From contig NZ_CP136925.1 of NCBI RefSeq assembly GCF_037126245.1, forward strand, positions 2,000,001 through 2,064,000: a stretch of DNA of 64,000 bases, in the 5' to 3' direction. Shown in pieces: positions 9,849-17,192 of this stretch. How positions within the stretch are numbered: the stretch's first letter is position 1; every line of letters starts with the position of its first letter. The notes beneath the pieces are model-generated. The model worked only from the letters and a program-made list of their open reading frames with translations, did not search any database and had not been told where the DNA came from. The translations under genes and the position numbers were made by a program. Source of the DNA: Mangrovimonas cancribranchiae (GTDB taxonomy: Bacteria > Bacteroidota > Bacteroidia > Flavobacteriales > Flavobacteriaceae).

Positions 9849-10246
9849 ACAAGAAACACGACTCAACCATTTAGATTTAGTTTATCAATAAATTTTGAAA
9901 TTTTACTTTGAATTATCTGAACCTTATTCTGCAAATCAAGAAACTTATCTTCTTCTAAATAATTTTGACGATAACAGATAATTAGTTGGGTTTCCCATTC
10001 AAAAGCTGATCCAAGACTATTTTCTAAATATTGAATAAAATGTTTATTTGTTTTTTTACTGGTTCCTTCGGATATATTTGAAGCAATAGAAATAACACAT
10101 CGATTCATCTGGCTTCTTAATCCGAATTTTTCATAGTCAGGTAATTCTCGTGTTATAGAATAATTATCATCAACCAAGTCCATTGCTTCAATCCAGATGT
10201 GCAATTTTTTGAAATTATGTCTTTTCATAGAAGTCTTGTTTCTTGT
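9849..10246. mobile_element. Candidate small insertion carrying a four-helix-bundle gene
   Basis: The four-helix-bundle gene is bounded by imperfect inverted repeats: ACAAGAAACACGACT at 9849-9863 and, inverted, ACAAGAAACAAGACT at 10232-10246 (14 of 15 identical). The unit separates two genes of one pathway (E2 and ilvE). I saw no clear target duplication, so mobility is inference. Confidence 0.4.
9863..10228 (-). CDS. Four-helix-bundle (S23/IVP family) protein
   Basis: 121 residues, nearly all predicted helical. It has the family signatures MKRHNFKKLHIWIEAMDLVDDNYSITRELP...GLRSQMNRCVISIASNISEG and a C-terminal FLDLQNKVQIIQSKISKFIDKL. Members were first noticed in intervening sequences of 23S rRNA genes and also occur as stand-alone genes. 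Function is unproven. It interrupts the E2-ilvE gene pair and its flanks are inverted repeats, so it looks like a passenger. A second, diverged member lies at 17210-17575. Confidence 0.85.
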   Translation of the reverse strand: MKRHNFKKLHIWIEAMDLVDDNYSITRELPDYEKFGLRSQMNRCVISIASNISEGTSKKTNKHFIQYLENSLGSAFEWETQLIICYRQNYLEEDKFLDLQNKVQIIQSKISKFIDKLNLNG

Positions 10247-10255
10247 CTCTTGATT

Positions 10256-11608
10256 CTAAATAGTTCTATTGGTATCAAATTGTTCTAAATAATCGGCTAC
10301 GCGACGCACGAAACTCCCACCTAAATAACCATCAACAACGCGATGATCGAAAGACAGCGACAAATACATCATACTGCGTATAGCGATTTCGTCGCCGTTT
10401 TTGGTTTCGATAACTTCGGGGCGTTTTTTAATGATTCCTAATGCTAAAATGGCAACTTCTGGCTGGTTGATAATGGGCGTTCCCATAACACTACCAAAAG
10501 TTCCCACATTGGAAATGGTAAATGTACTTCCTTTTATATCGCCGCCGCCTAATTTATTCTCTCTAGCTTTTCCAGCTAGTTCGTTTACATCTTCAGCTAA
10601 GGTTTTTAGATCTTTGGTATCGGCATTTTTTACAACTGGCACAATTAAATTCCCACTTGGTAAAGCGGTTGCCATACCTATATTAATGTCTTCTTTCACG
10701 ATGATATTATTGCCATCTACCGAAGCATTAATATTAGGAAAATCTTTGACCGCCTTAGCTACAGCTTCGACAAATAGAGGTGTAAAAGTTAGTTTTTCGC
10801 CATATTTTTCTTGAAACTTTACTTTATTGTCATTTCGCCAGTTTACCATATTGGTTAAATCGGCTTCAACATAAGCCGTTACGTGCGGTGATGTATGTTT
10901 GGAATACACCATATGATCGGCAATCATTTGGCGCATACGATCCATTTCTATAACCTTTCCTTTGCCTTTATCAAACTCTAATTGTGGAATACGATAAGCT
11001 GTAGGATCTTGGACAACTGGTTGTGCAAACTGATATGGACGTCCTTCTTCGATATAGCTGAAGACATCACTTTTACGCAAGCGTCCTTCGTTACCCGTTG
11101 CAGGAATTCTTGCTAATTCTTCAAAACTGATATGATACTGTTTTGCGATTGAAATTACCAACGGCGAGAAAAATCGATCTTCATTAGAAACCGTAAAAGA
11201 TGAAGACTTTAAATGAGATGTCTCGACTGTGCTCGACGTGACAACAGGTTTCTTTTTTGGCTGCTTTTTGGTTTTTTGGTGAGATTTCTCGTCGCTCGTA
11301 CCTCGCTCTGTCGAAATGACATCTTGTTTTGCTTTAGACTTATTTATTTCCAATATAGCTATAACTTCACCTACTTTTACCACATCTTTTGCTTGGTATT
11401 TGGTTTCTAGCAACGTTCCTTCTGCTGGAGCTGGCACTTCGTTGTCAACTTTATCTGTAGCGACTTCTAATAAAATATCTCCCTCATCGAAGGTATCACC
11501 TTCATTGACCAACCAATTAATTATGGTGCCTTCGGTTATACTTTCGCCCATCTTGGGCATTTTTAATTCGTAACTTCCTGCGAAGGCAGGAATCTCTTTA
11601 TCTTTCAT
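10256..11608 (-). CDS. Branched-chain 2-oxoacid dehydrogenase E2 (lipoyl acyltransferase)
   Basis: 450 residues. The lipoyl domain (~15-90) has the lipoyl-lysine motif VATDKVDNE. A basic linker follows, then the E1/E3-binding domain (~147-188, SPLVISIAKQYHISFEELARIPATGNEGRLRKSDV), then the catalytic domain with the active-site motif FDHRVVDG near the C-terminus. It transfers acyl groups to CoA. The start is odd: MKDKEIPAFAG comes from an inserted element, and the normal N-terminus continues as YELKMPKMGES. The ancestral ATG is at 11995. Two further palindromes are translated in the linker. The start overlaps the GIY-YIG gene end by 11 bp. Confidence 0.93.
   Translation of the reverse strand: MKDKEIPAFAGSYELKMPKMGESITEGTIINWLVNEGDTFDEGDILLEVATDKVDNEVPAPAEGTLLETKYQAKDVVKVGEVIAILEINKSKAKQDVISTERGTSDEKSHQKTKKQPKKKPVVTSSTVETSHLKSSSFTVSNEDRFFSPLVISIAKQYHISFEELARIPATGNEGRLRKSDVFSYIEEGRPYQFAQPVVQDPTAYRIPQLEFDKGKGKVIEMDRMRQMIADHMVYSKHTSPHVTAYVEADLTNMVNWRNDNKVKFQEKYGEKLTFTPLFVEAVAKAVKDFPNINASVDGNNIIVKEDINIGMATALPSGNLIVPVVKNADTKDLKTLAEDVNELAGKARENKLGGGDIKGSTFTISNVGTFGSVMGTPIINQPEVAILALGIIKKRPEVIETKNGDEIAIRSMMYLSLSFDHRVVDGYLGGSFVRRVADYLEQFDTNRTI
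11215..11244. repeat. Palindromic repeat, class C, inside the E2 linker
   Basis: GAGATGTCTCGACTGTGCTC continuing GACGTGACAA. It is translated in frame as part of VVTSSTVETSH in the E2 interdomain linker. The same repeat type (TCGACTGCGCTC..GTGACA) is found at 21852-21880. Confidence 0.65.
11281..11322. repeat. Palindromic repeat, class C long form, inside the E2 linker
   Basis: GAGATTTCTCGTCGCTCGTA followed by CCTCGCTCTGTCGAAATGAC. It is translated in frame as DVISTERGTSDEKSH in the E2 linker, about 40 nt from a second class C copy. Confidence 0.65.
11542..11570. repeat. Target duplication, E2-side copy
   Basis: A 29-bp sequence (TTTCGCCCATCTTGGGCATT then TTTAATTCG) encodes ELKMPKMGE of E2 on the minus strand. 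It is identical to 11956-11984. The pair brackets the 385-bp GIY-YIG unit. Confidence 0.9.
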
Positions 11609-11955
11609 TCCGAATTCTTTTATAATCTAAATTCCAATTCATACTCAAATCCATCCAACTAGGATTCATTTCTTCTATACATCTAACTTTCCACTCTCTT
11701 TTCCATTTCTTAAACCGCTTTTCCCTTAAAATGGCTTCATCTACATTATCGAACTCCTCAAAATAAACTAGATTATTACAATTATATCTAGCCGTAAAAG
11801 CATTTGGACGTATTTTTAATTTATGTTCTTTTATTCTTTCCTCAATATTATCAGTTACTCCTATATAAATTACTCCATTTGGTTTATTTGCCATAATATA
11901 AACGTACCAACAATTCATTATTTTGTATTATGAGATTCCTGCCTACGCAGGAATT
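11571..11955. mobile_element. GIY-YIG insertion unit with terminal inverted repeats
   Basis: This 385-bp unit lies between two perfect 29-bp direct repeats of E2 coding sequence. Near each end is a 22-bp inverted repeat differing at one base (11575-11596 and 11932-11953; core GAGATTCCTGCCT[T/A]CGCAGGAA), itself a palindrome. The only gene inside is a GIY-YIG nuclease. The inner end supplies an ATG and in-frame codons (MKDKEIPAFAGS) that restart E2. Insertion with target duplication is the simplest reading. Confidence 0.8.
11598..11918 (-). CDS. GIY-YIG nuclease family protein
   Basis: 106 residues, a single-domain UvrC N-terminal-like nuclease. WYVYIMANKPNGVIYIGVTD holds the two motif halves (VYI and YIG), ERIKEHK provides the catalytic Arg helix, and YFEEFDNVDEAILREKRFKKWKREWK holds the metal-binding Glu. 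Stand-alone members of this type are widespread in Bacteroidota, often with the misleading label of UvrC or excinuclease. The ATG shares a base with the stop of the truncated E2 start (TAATG), and the gene end overlaps the new E2 start by 11 bp, so the three frames are chained and could be translationally coupled. Confidence 0.88.
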   Translation of the reverse strand: MNCWYVYIMANKPNGVIYIGVTDNIEERIKEHKLKIRPNAFTARYNCNNLVYFEEFDNVDEAILREKRFKKWKREWKVRCIEEMNPSWMDLSMNWNLDYKRIRNER

Positions 11956-11995
11956 TTTCGCCCATCTTGGGCATTTTTAATTCGAATTTTGACAT
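11918..11995 (-). pseudogene. Stub of the original E2 start
   Basis: A 25-codon frame beginning MSKFELKMPKMGE, the expected flavobacterial E2 N-terminus. It then runs into the element's palindrome (KFLRRQESHNTK) and stops in TAATG, overlapping the GIY-YIG start. It marks the ancestral E2 initiation site at 11995. Confidence 0.75.
11956..11984. repeat. Target duplication, stub-side copy
   Basis: The perfect second copy of the 29-bp sequence at 11542-11570. It lies within the ancestral first codons of E2. Confidence 0.9.
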
Positions 11996-12002
11996 TCTTA
12001 TG

Positions 12003-12020
12003 AACTAATGTTTGTTAGTT
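12003..12020. promoter_or_regulatory. Second TetR-type operator candidate
   Basis: AACTAATGTTTGTTAGTT matches 15 of 18 positions of the perfect palindrome at 24745-24762, with intact outer arms AACTAA/TTAGTT. It lies between the paaY stop and the ancestral E2 ATG. It may let the same repressor act on the branched-chain genes. No TAnnTTTG element was found next to it. Confidence 0.45.
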
Positions 12021-12616
12021 TATTTTTTCATAAAATCACGTAATGTTTCATACGTATTTTCTTGTACAATTCTATCTTTTGGCACTTCACGAAGTGGTTC
12101 AACTTCACGTAAGGTGTCGTGACAATCTGTTGGTAACTGTTGATACAATCGTGTGCCTTTGGTTTTCCAAGCAATCATCTCGTCTGTAACTTGCTTGATG
12201 ACTTTTGCTGGATTGCCGACCACCAAACTACGTGGTGGAATTTTGGTTTCGGCTTTTACGAATGCCATTGCGCCTATTATACTTTCGTCGCCGATTTCGG
12301 CATCGTCCATAATAACTGTGTTCATCCCAATGAGACAATTACGACCTAAATTTGCACCGTGAATAATAGCACCGTGACCTACGTGTGCGCTTTTCTTGAG
12401 TGTGATGGACTTTCCAGGAAACATATGAACAGTGCAGTTTTCCTGAACGTTAACGCCATCCTCAAGGATGATTTGTCCCCAATCGCCACGAATGGCTGCC
12501 CCTGGACCTATGTAGCAGTTTTTACCAATAATAACATTGCCTGTAACTGCTGCCAATGGATGTACGAAACTGCTTTCGTGAACAACGGGTATGTATCCTT
12601 GGAATGCGTAAACCAC
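12020..12616 (-). CDS. paaY: PaaY-type thioesterase (gamma-carbonic anhydrase-like hexapeptide protein)
   Basis: 198 residues of left-handed beta-helix hexapeptide repeats (NVIIGKNCYIGPGAAIRGDWG, HVGHGAIIHGANLGRNCLIGMNTVI) with metal-binding histidines in CTVHMF and HVGHG. PaaY hydrolyses dead-end thioesters formed during phenylacetate degradation. The C-terminal extension (REVEPLREVP...TYETLRDFMKK) fits PaaY better than generic carbonic anhydrases. The start codon is GTG in TAGTG, overlapping the stop of the upstream hydratase by one base, which indicates translational coupling within the paa operon. Confidence 0.88.
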   Translation of the reverse strand: MVYAFQGYIPVVHESSFVHPLAAVTGNVIIGKNCYIGPGAAIRGDWGQIILEDGVNVQENCTVHMFPGKSITLKKSAHVGHGAIIHGANLGRNCLIGMNTVIMDDAEIGDESIIGAMAFVKAETKIPPRSLVVGNPAKVIKQVTDEMIAWKTKGTRLYQQLPTDCHDTLREVEPLREVPKDRIVQENTYETLRDFMKK

Positions 12617-13374
12617 TATTTAAATCGTTTTAAGGTTTCCTTTGTGAATTCACTTAATACCAACCGGCCACTAATTACGGCACGCTCTGCTAAAAGTGCA
12701 TCCCAATCTTCTGTACCTTTCCAGAACATTGTTTTCATTTCCTTCATTGCTTCTGGATTGTAATTACATAGATTTTCTGCAAAAGATTTTACTGCTTCGT
12801 CCAATTCCTCTGTGCTTTCAAACACTTGTGTGAATAAACCTTTGTCTTTTGCCCAATCGGCTGGATAAAAGGTGTTGGCGTCTATGGCTATTTGTGACAT
12901 TCCACTTAATCCTAATTTGCGCTGTACCGCTGGCCCAACTACAAAAGGTCCAATACCTATATTGAGTTCGCTTAACTTAATGGCTGCAAATTTTGTTGCC
13001 ATACAATAGTCGGTTGCCGATGCTAGACCAACTCCTCCTCCAACGGTTTTTCCTTGTACTCGACCAACAATAAATTTTGGACATTTGCGCATCGCATTTA
13101 TCACATTGGCAAAACCTGAAAAGAATACTTTTCCTGTGGCTTCATCATTGATATTGATAAGCTCATTAAAACTTGCTCCAGCACAAAATGTTCTATCTCC
13201 TCCACTTTTAAGAACGATGACTTTAATGTCCTCGTTATTGCCAGCATTTGTGATACTCTGTGCTAGTTCAGCCAGAATGTTCCCTGGCAAGGAATTATGT
13301 GCAGGATGAAAAAACTCGATATATCCTACTTGGTTTTCTATAGTTTGTTTTACGTATGGTTGTTGTTCTGACAT
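12616..13374 (-). CDS. Enoyl-CoA hydratase/isomerase, probably the PaaF step
   Basis: 252 residues, crotonase fold. GDRTFCAGASFNEL and VQGKTVGGGVGLASATDYCMAT form the oxyanion-hole and CoA-binding regions, followed by AIKLSELNIGIGPFVVGPAVQRKLG. With PaaG present further upstream, the pathway still needs a 2,3-dehydroadipyl-CoA hydratase (PaaF), and this gene is the obvious candidate from its place between paaZ and paaY. Assignment rests on context; the active-site region is less canonical than in typical PaaF. It is packed 2 bp after paaZ. Confidence 0.8.
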   Translation of the reverse strand: MSEQQPYVKQTIENQVGYIEFFHPAHNSLPGNILAELAQSITNAGNNEDIKVIVLKSGGDRTFCAGASFNELININDEATGKVFFSGFANVINAMRKCPKFIVGRVQGKTVGGGVGLASATDYCMATKFAAIKLSELNIGIGPFVVGPAVQRKLGLSGMSQIAIDANTFYPADWAKDKGLFTQVFESTEELDEAVKSFAENLCNYNPEAMKEMKTMFWKGTEDWDALLAERAVISGRLVLSEFTKETLKRFK

Positions 13375-13376
13375 AA

Positions 13377-15887
13377 TTATATTAATCCAAATTGTTCAAA
13401 ATGATGATTTAAATGTTTTCTTTCCAATAGGTATGATTCGTAACGATTCAATTCTCCAAAGACTAGATTCTTCAATTTAGCATCTGGGTTTTCCTTGAAA
13501 AACTGTATATACTTTTCGCGTTGTGCTTTAAACTTTTCAATAGCTGTGTTTAAATCTGGATATTTTAGGTCTTCCAATTTATCTTTTTCAAGATTTGGGA
13601 ATTGTGCATTCTGCGGAAACTTTTTATAATCATACAAACTGGCGTGTACTTTATCTAAAATCTTTTCTGGTGTTGCAATTTCAAAATCCTGAATCTCGCC
13701 AGACGCAATTTTATAGGTATATTCTAGATGCTCTATCATATGTTGCGGCGTCATAATACCCCATTTTGGTTTGGCATCTGCGGTTAGCTTGGAAAGACAT
13801 TCATCAATTTTCTCATCGGTCATTTCCACAAAAGTCTCTTGCTTTTTCTGAACCATTGTTAAAATAGTTGCAATAGCCACCAATGCTTCTTGATCTTCAT
13901 CGGGATCTGTATCAAACACCTCAACATACCATTTTACAATACCAGAAGGGTGTTCGGTTCCTTTTTGCTCACGATCCACTTTTTCCTTACACGTTAATCG
14001 CACATAAATAGTATCGTTATGATATAATGGGCGTAAAAATCGAATACTATCCAAACCATAATTTGCCGCCACGGGACCTTTGTTAGGATATACAAACAAA
14101 CCTGCTGCTGCAGAAATAATGAAATAACCGTGAGCTGTTCGTTTTTCAAAAATACTACCATCTAAAGATGTAATATCTGTGTGGGCATAAAAATGATCCC
14201 AGGTGAGATTGGCAAAATTAATAACATCGGTATCCGTTAGTGTGCGTTTATGGGTTTCTAAAGACATCCCGGGTTGAATGTCTTCCCAGTGATACGCAAA
14301 CGGATGCTTTGGTGATTCTTTATAGGCTGAATTTGGCTGGTAAATACCTGTAATTTCGGTTAGTGTTGTTGGCGAACCTTGTATGGCGCAACGTTGCAAA
14401 TAGTGTTTAATACCACGAACACCGCCCATTTCTTCGCCACCACCAGCACGTCCTGGACCACCGTGGATTAGATTTGGTAACGGTGAACCGTGACCTGTAC
14501 TTTCTTTAGCATTTTCTCTATTCAATACTAAAATTCTACCGTGATGTGTTGCCGCCGAAATGGTATAATCTCGTGCAATCGTATCATCATTAGTAACAAT
14601 GGAACTCACTAAAGAGCCTTTACCCATTTTCGACAACTTAATAGCATCATCCAATGTTTTATAAGGCATCAAGGTACTTACAGGACCAAAGGCTTCGGTA
14701 ATGTGAGCAGCTTCATTTTTAAACGGATCATCCTCACGAAGTAAAATAGGTTTTATAAACGCTCCTTTTTTTGCATCAGCTCCGATGGTTTTAGCAGCAT
14801 CAAAATCACCATAAACAACATCGGCTGTTTTTGCAATTTTTTCAATTTGCTCTTTTACCGAATTACGTTGCGCATCGTTTACCAAAGCGCCCATTCTAAC
14901 TTCTTTTAATCGTGGGTCGCCGATAGTAACTTTATCTAATTGCTTCCCTAAAGCTATTTGTACGTCTTCGATAAGATTTTCCGGAACGATAATACGACGA
15001 ATTGCCGTACATTTCTGACCACACTTAACGGTCATTTCATTTCTAACTTCCTTTATAAACAAGTCGAATTCTGGCGTTCCAGGAACGGCATCTTCACCTA
15101 AAATTGAGGCATTCAAAGAATCGGCTTCCATAGTAAACGGAACCGTTTCTGCTAAAATCTGCGGATGATTTTTAAGTAATTTCCCTGTGGATGCAGAACC
15201 TGTAAAGGTCACCACATCTTGCGACTGCACCGTATCTAAAATGTTTTTTGCTGTACCGCTAATTAACTGCAAAGCACCTTCTGGCAAAATACCAGAAGCA
15301 ATAATTTCTCTCACCACAGCCTCGGTTAAATAGGCTGTTTGTGGTGCTGGTAAAACCACTGCTGGCATTCCAGCCATCCAGTTAACAGCACACTTTTCCA
15401 ACATTCCCCAAACTGGGAAATTAAACGCATTAATATGAACTGCCACACCTTCACGTGGCACCATAATATGGTGTGCCATAAAGCGTCCTCCGCGAGATAA
15501 ATCGATAGGTTCGCCTTCGACGTGAAAGGGTTGATTAGGGAATAGCTTTCGTAGTGACGCGTTGGAAAACAGATTTCCAAACCCACCTTCAATATCTATC
15601 CAACTATCAATTTTAGTTGCACCTGTACGGTAGCTTACTTCGTAAAAGTCTCTTTTTTTCTTTTGAAGATAAAATGCTAATTTTTTAAGCATTAATCCAC
15701 GCTCTTGAAAGGTCATTTTTCTAAGGGCATCGCCTTTTACTCTTCCGTATTGAAGAATTTCAGGAATATCCAAGCCTTCTGTAGTGACGTTTGTAAAATG
15801 CTCACCTGTTACCGAATCGAGGATTGGTGTTCCTTCACCTTTTCCATCTATCCAATGACCTTTTATGTAATGTTGTGTTTTGTTCAT
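13377..15887 (-). CDS. paaZ: Bifunctional oxepin-CoA hydrolase/aldehyde dehydrogenase with extra C-terminal domain
   Basis: 836 residues. Residues ~1-510 are the aldehyde dehydrogenase domain with MEADSLNASIL and the cysteine region VKCGQKCTAIRR. Residues ~530-680 are the MaoC-like hydratase domain with the Asp/His motif WDHFYAHTD. Together they open oxepin-CoA and oxidise the semialdehyde to 3-oxo-5,6-dehydrosuberyl-CoA. Classical PaaZ ends near residue 680. Here ~150 more residues follow (MTDEKIDECLSKL...KWGIMTPQHMIEHLE...SYLLERKHLNHHFEQFG) and resemble a DUF1569/DinB-like four-helix domain. The fusion's role is unknown. Confidence 0.92.
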   Translation of the reverse strand: MNKTQHYIKGHWIDGKGEGTPILDSVTGEHFTNVTTEGLDIPEILQYGRVKGDALRKMTFQERGLMLKKLAFYLQKKKRDFYEVSYRTGATKIDSWIDIEGGFGNLFSNASLRKLFPNQPFHVEGEPIDLSRGGRFMAHHIMVPREGVAVHINAFNFPVWGMLEKCAVNWMAGMPAVVLPAPQTAYLTEAVVREIIASGILPEGALQLISGTAKNILDTVQSQDVVTFTGSASTGKLLKNHPQILAETVPFTMEADSLNASILGEDAVPGTPEFDLFIKEVRNEMTVKCGQKCTAIRRIIVPENLIEDVQIALGKQLDKVTIGDPRLKEVRMGALVNDAQRNSVKEQIEKIAKTADVVYGDFDAAKTIGADAKKGAFIKPILLREDDPFKNEAAHITEAFGPVSTLMPYKTLDDAIKLSKMGKGSLVSSIVTNDDTIARDYTISAATHHGRILVLNRENAKESTGHGSPLPNLIHGGPGRAGGGEEMGGVRGIKHYLQRCAIQGSPTTLTEITGIYQPNSAYKESPKHPFAYHWEDIQPGMSLETHKRTLTDTDVINFANLTWDHFYAHTDITSLDGSIFEKRTAHGYFIISAAAGLFVYPNKGPVAANYGLDSIRFLRPLYHNDTIYVRLTCKEKVDREQKGTEHPSGIVKWYVEVFDTDPDEDQEALVAIATILTMVQKKQETFVEMTDEKIDECLSKLTADAKPKWGIMTPQHMIEHLEYTYKIASGEIQDFEIATPEKILDKVHASLYDYKKFPQNAQFPNLEKDKLEDLKYPDLNTAIEKFKAQREKYIQFFKENPDAKLKNLVFGELNRYESYLLERKHLNHHFEQFGLI

Positions 15888-15903
15888 AACTTAAATTTAT
15901 TAT

Positions 15904-15926
15904 GAGATTCCTGCCTACGCAGGAAT
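15904..15926. repeat. Palindrome, class A, forming the paaJ 3' end
   Basis: GAGATTCCTGCCTACGCAGG plus AAT: a class A palindrome identical in its core to the right end of the GIY-YIG unit. Its minus-strand sequence supplies the last codons (Ile-Pro-Ala) and the TAG stop of the thiolase gene. Confidence 0.85.
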
Positions 15927-17126
15927 GTTTTCAATTACTGCAGCATACCCTTGGCCCACGCCCACACACATAGTTACCAAAGCATAACGTTTATTTTGTT
16001 CTTGTAATTCTAATGCTGCTGAATAGGCAATTCTTGCGCCTGTAACACCAAGCGGATGCCCGATTGCAATAGAACCACCGTTAGGGTTTAATCTTGAATC
16101 ATCATCTGCCAACCCCCAAGCTCTGGTACACGCCAATGCTTGTGCTGCAAAGGCTTCGTTAAGCTCAATAACATCCATATCATCCATCGTTAACCCTGCT
16201 TTTGCTAAGGCTTTATTAGACGCTTCTACAGGACCAATACCCATAATTCGTGGCTCGACACCAACTACCGCCGAACTTACTATTCGCGCCATTGGTTTTA
16301 GATTATATTTTTTAACCGCTTCTTCTGAAGCTATGATTGTTGCTGCTGCACCATCGTTCAACCCTGATGAATTTCCTGCCGTCACACTTCCGCCTTCTTT
16401 TTTAAACGCTGGTCGTAACTTGGCTAAAATTTCTTTTGTGGTAGTAGGTTTTACAAATTCATCTTTTGAAAAGATGATTGGGTCTTTTTTGCGCTGTGGA
16501 ATTTCAACCGAAACAATTTCCTTTTCTAAACGCCCATTTTCTTGTGCTTGAGTGGCTTTCATCTGACTCCAATAGGCAAAGGCATCTTGATCTTCACGTG
16601 AGATATTATACTTTTCAACTAAATTCTCGGCTGTTACTCCCATACCATCCGTGCCGTACATCTCGTGCATTTTTGGATTAACAAATCGCCAACCAAAACT
16701 ACTGTCATACATTTTGGAATCGTTTCCAAATGCGCTAGATGGTTTTGCTACCACATAAGGCCCGCGAGTCATATTTTCAACGCCTCCAGATATAAACAGA
16801 TCGCCATCGCCTGCTTTAATCGCTCGATTGGCGTGAATAATTGCTGATAAGCCCGAGCTACACAATCTGTTTACGGTTTCGCCCGGCACCGAATATGGTA
16901 ATCCCGCCAAAAGCGATGCCATTCTAGCTACATTACGATTGTCTTCCCCAGCTTGGTTGGCACAACCTAAAATAACATCGTCGTAAGCTTCTTTTGGGAT
17001 ATTTGGATTTCTTTTTACAATTTCTTTAATAACTAAAGCTCCTAAATCGTCTGTCCGTACAGCAGATAAAGTTCCTTTGTAATTTCCTATTGGTGTTCTT
17101 ATGCCGTCTATAATGTATGCTTCCAT
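15915..17126 (-). CDS. paaJ: 3-oxoadipyl-CoA/3-oxo-5,6-dehydrosuberyl-CoA thiolase
   Basis: 403 residues, thiolase family. The acylated cysteine lies in VNRLCSSGLSAI (~90), the catalytic His in GHPLGVTGARIA and the second Cys in VTMCVGVGQG. The N-terminus (MEAYIIDGIRTPIGNYKGTLS) matches PaaJ/PcaF. It performs the two thiolytic cleavages of phenylacetate degradation, giving acetyl-CoA and succinyl-CoA. The C-terminal IPA and stop codon derive from an inserted palindrome, so the ancestral end was probably slightly different. Confidence 0.92.
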   Translation of the reverse strand: MEAYIIDGIRTPIGNYKGTLSAVRTDDLGALVIKEIVKRNPNIPKEAYDDVILGCANQAGEDNRNVARMASLLAGLPYSVPGETVNRLCSSGLSAIIHANRAIKAGDGDLFISGGVENMTRGPYVVAKPSSAFGNDSKMYDSSFGWRFVNPKMHEMYGTDGMGVTAENLVEKYNISREDQDAFAYWSQMKATQAQENGRLEKEIVSVEIPQRKKDPIIFSKDEFVKPTTTKEILAKLRPAFKKEGGSVTAGNSSGLNDGAAATIIASEEAVKKYNLKPMARIVSSAVVGVEPRIMGIGPVEASNKALAKAGLTMDDMDVIELNEAFAAQALACTRAWGLADDDSRLNPNGGSIAIGHPLGVTGARIAYSAALELQEQNKRYALVTMCVGVGQGYAAVIENIPA

Positions 17127-17129
17127 ATC

Positions 17130-17171
17130 AATGTAAAAGTTAAAATGTAAAAGTTAAAATGTAAAAGTTAT
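17130..17171. repeat. 14-bp tandem repeat, three copies
   Basis: Three consecutive copies of a 14-bp unit (AATGTAAAAGTTAA) lie between the paaJ start and the inserted four-helix-bundle gene. Related sequence in reverse orientation (TTTACATTTT) occurs nearby. Confidence 0.85.
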
Positions 17172-17192
17172 CTAATTACTTATCATTTTGTC

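Noticed and set aside
10256-11918. Sequencing error or frameshift as the cause of the odd E2 start
   Set aside because: The perfect 29-bp direct repeats, matched inverted ends and an intact nuclease gene point to insertion, not an error.
17130-17171. Possible CRISPR-like repeat
   Set aside because: Three contiguous 14-bp units without spacers and no cas genes: a simple tandem repeat.
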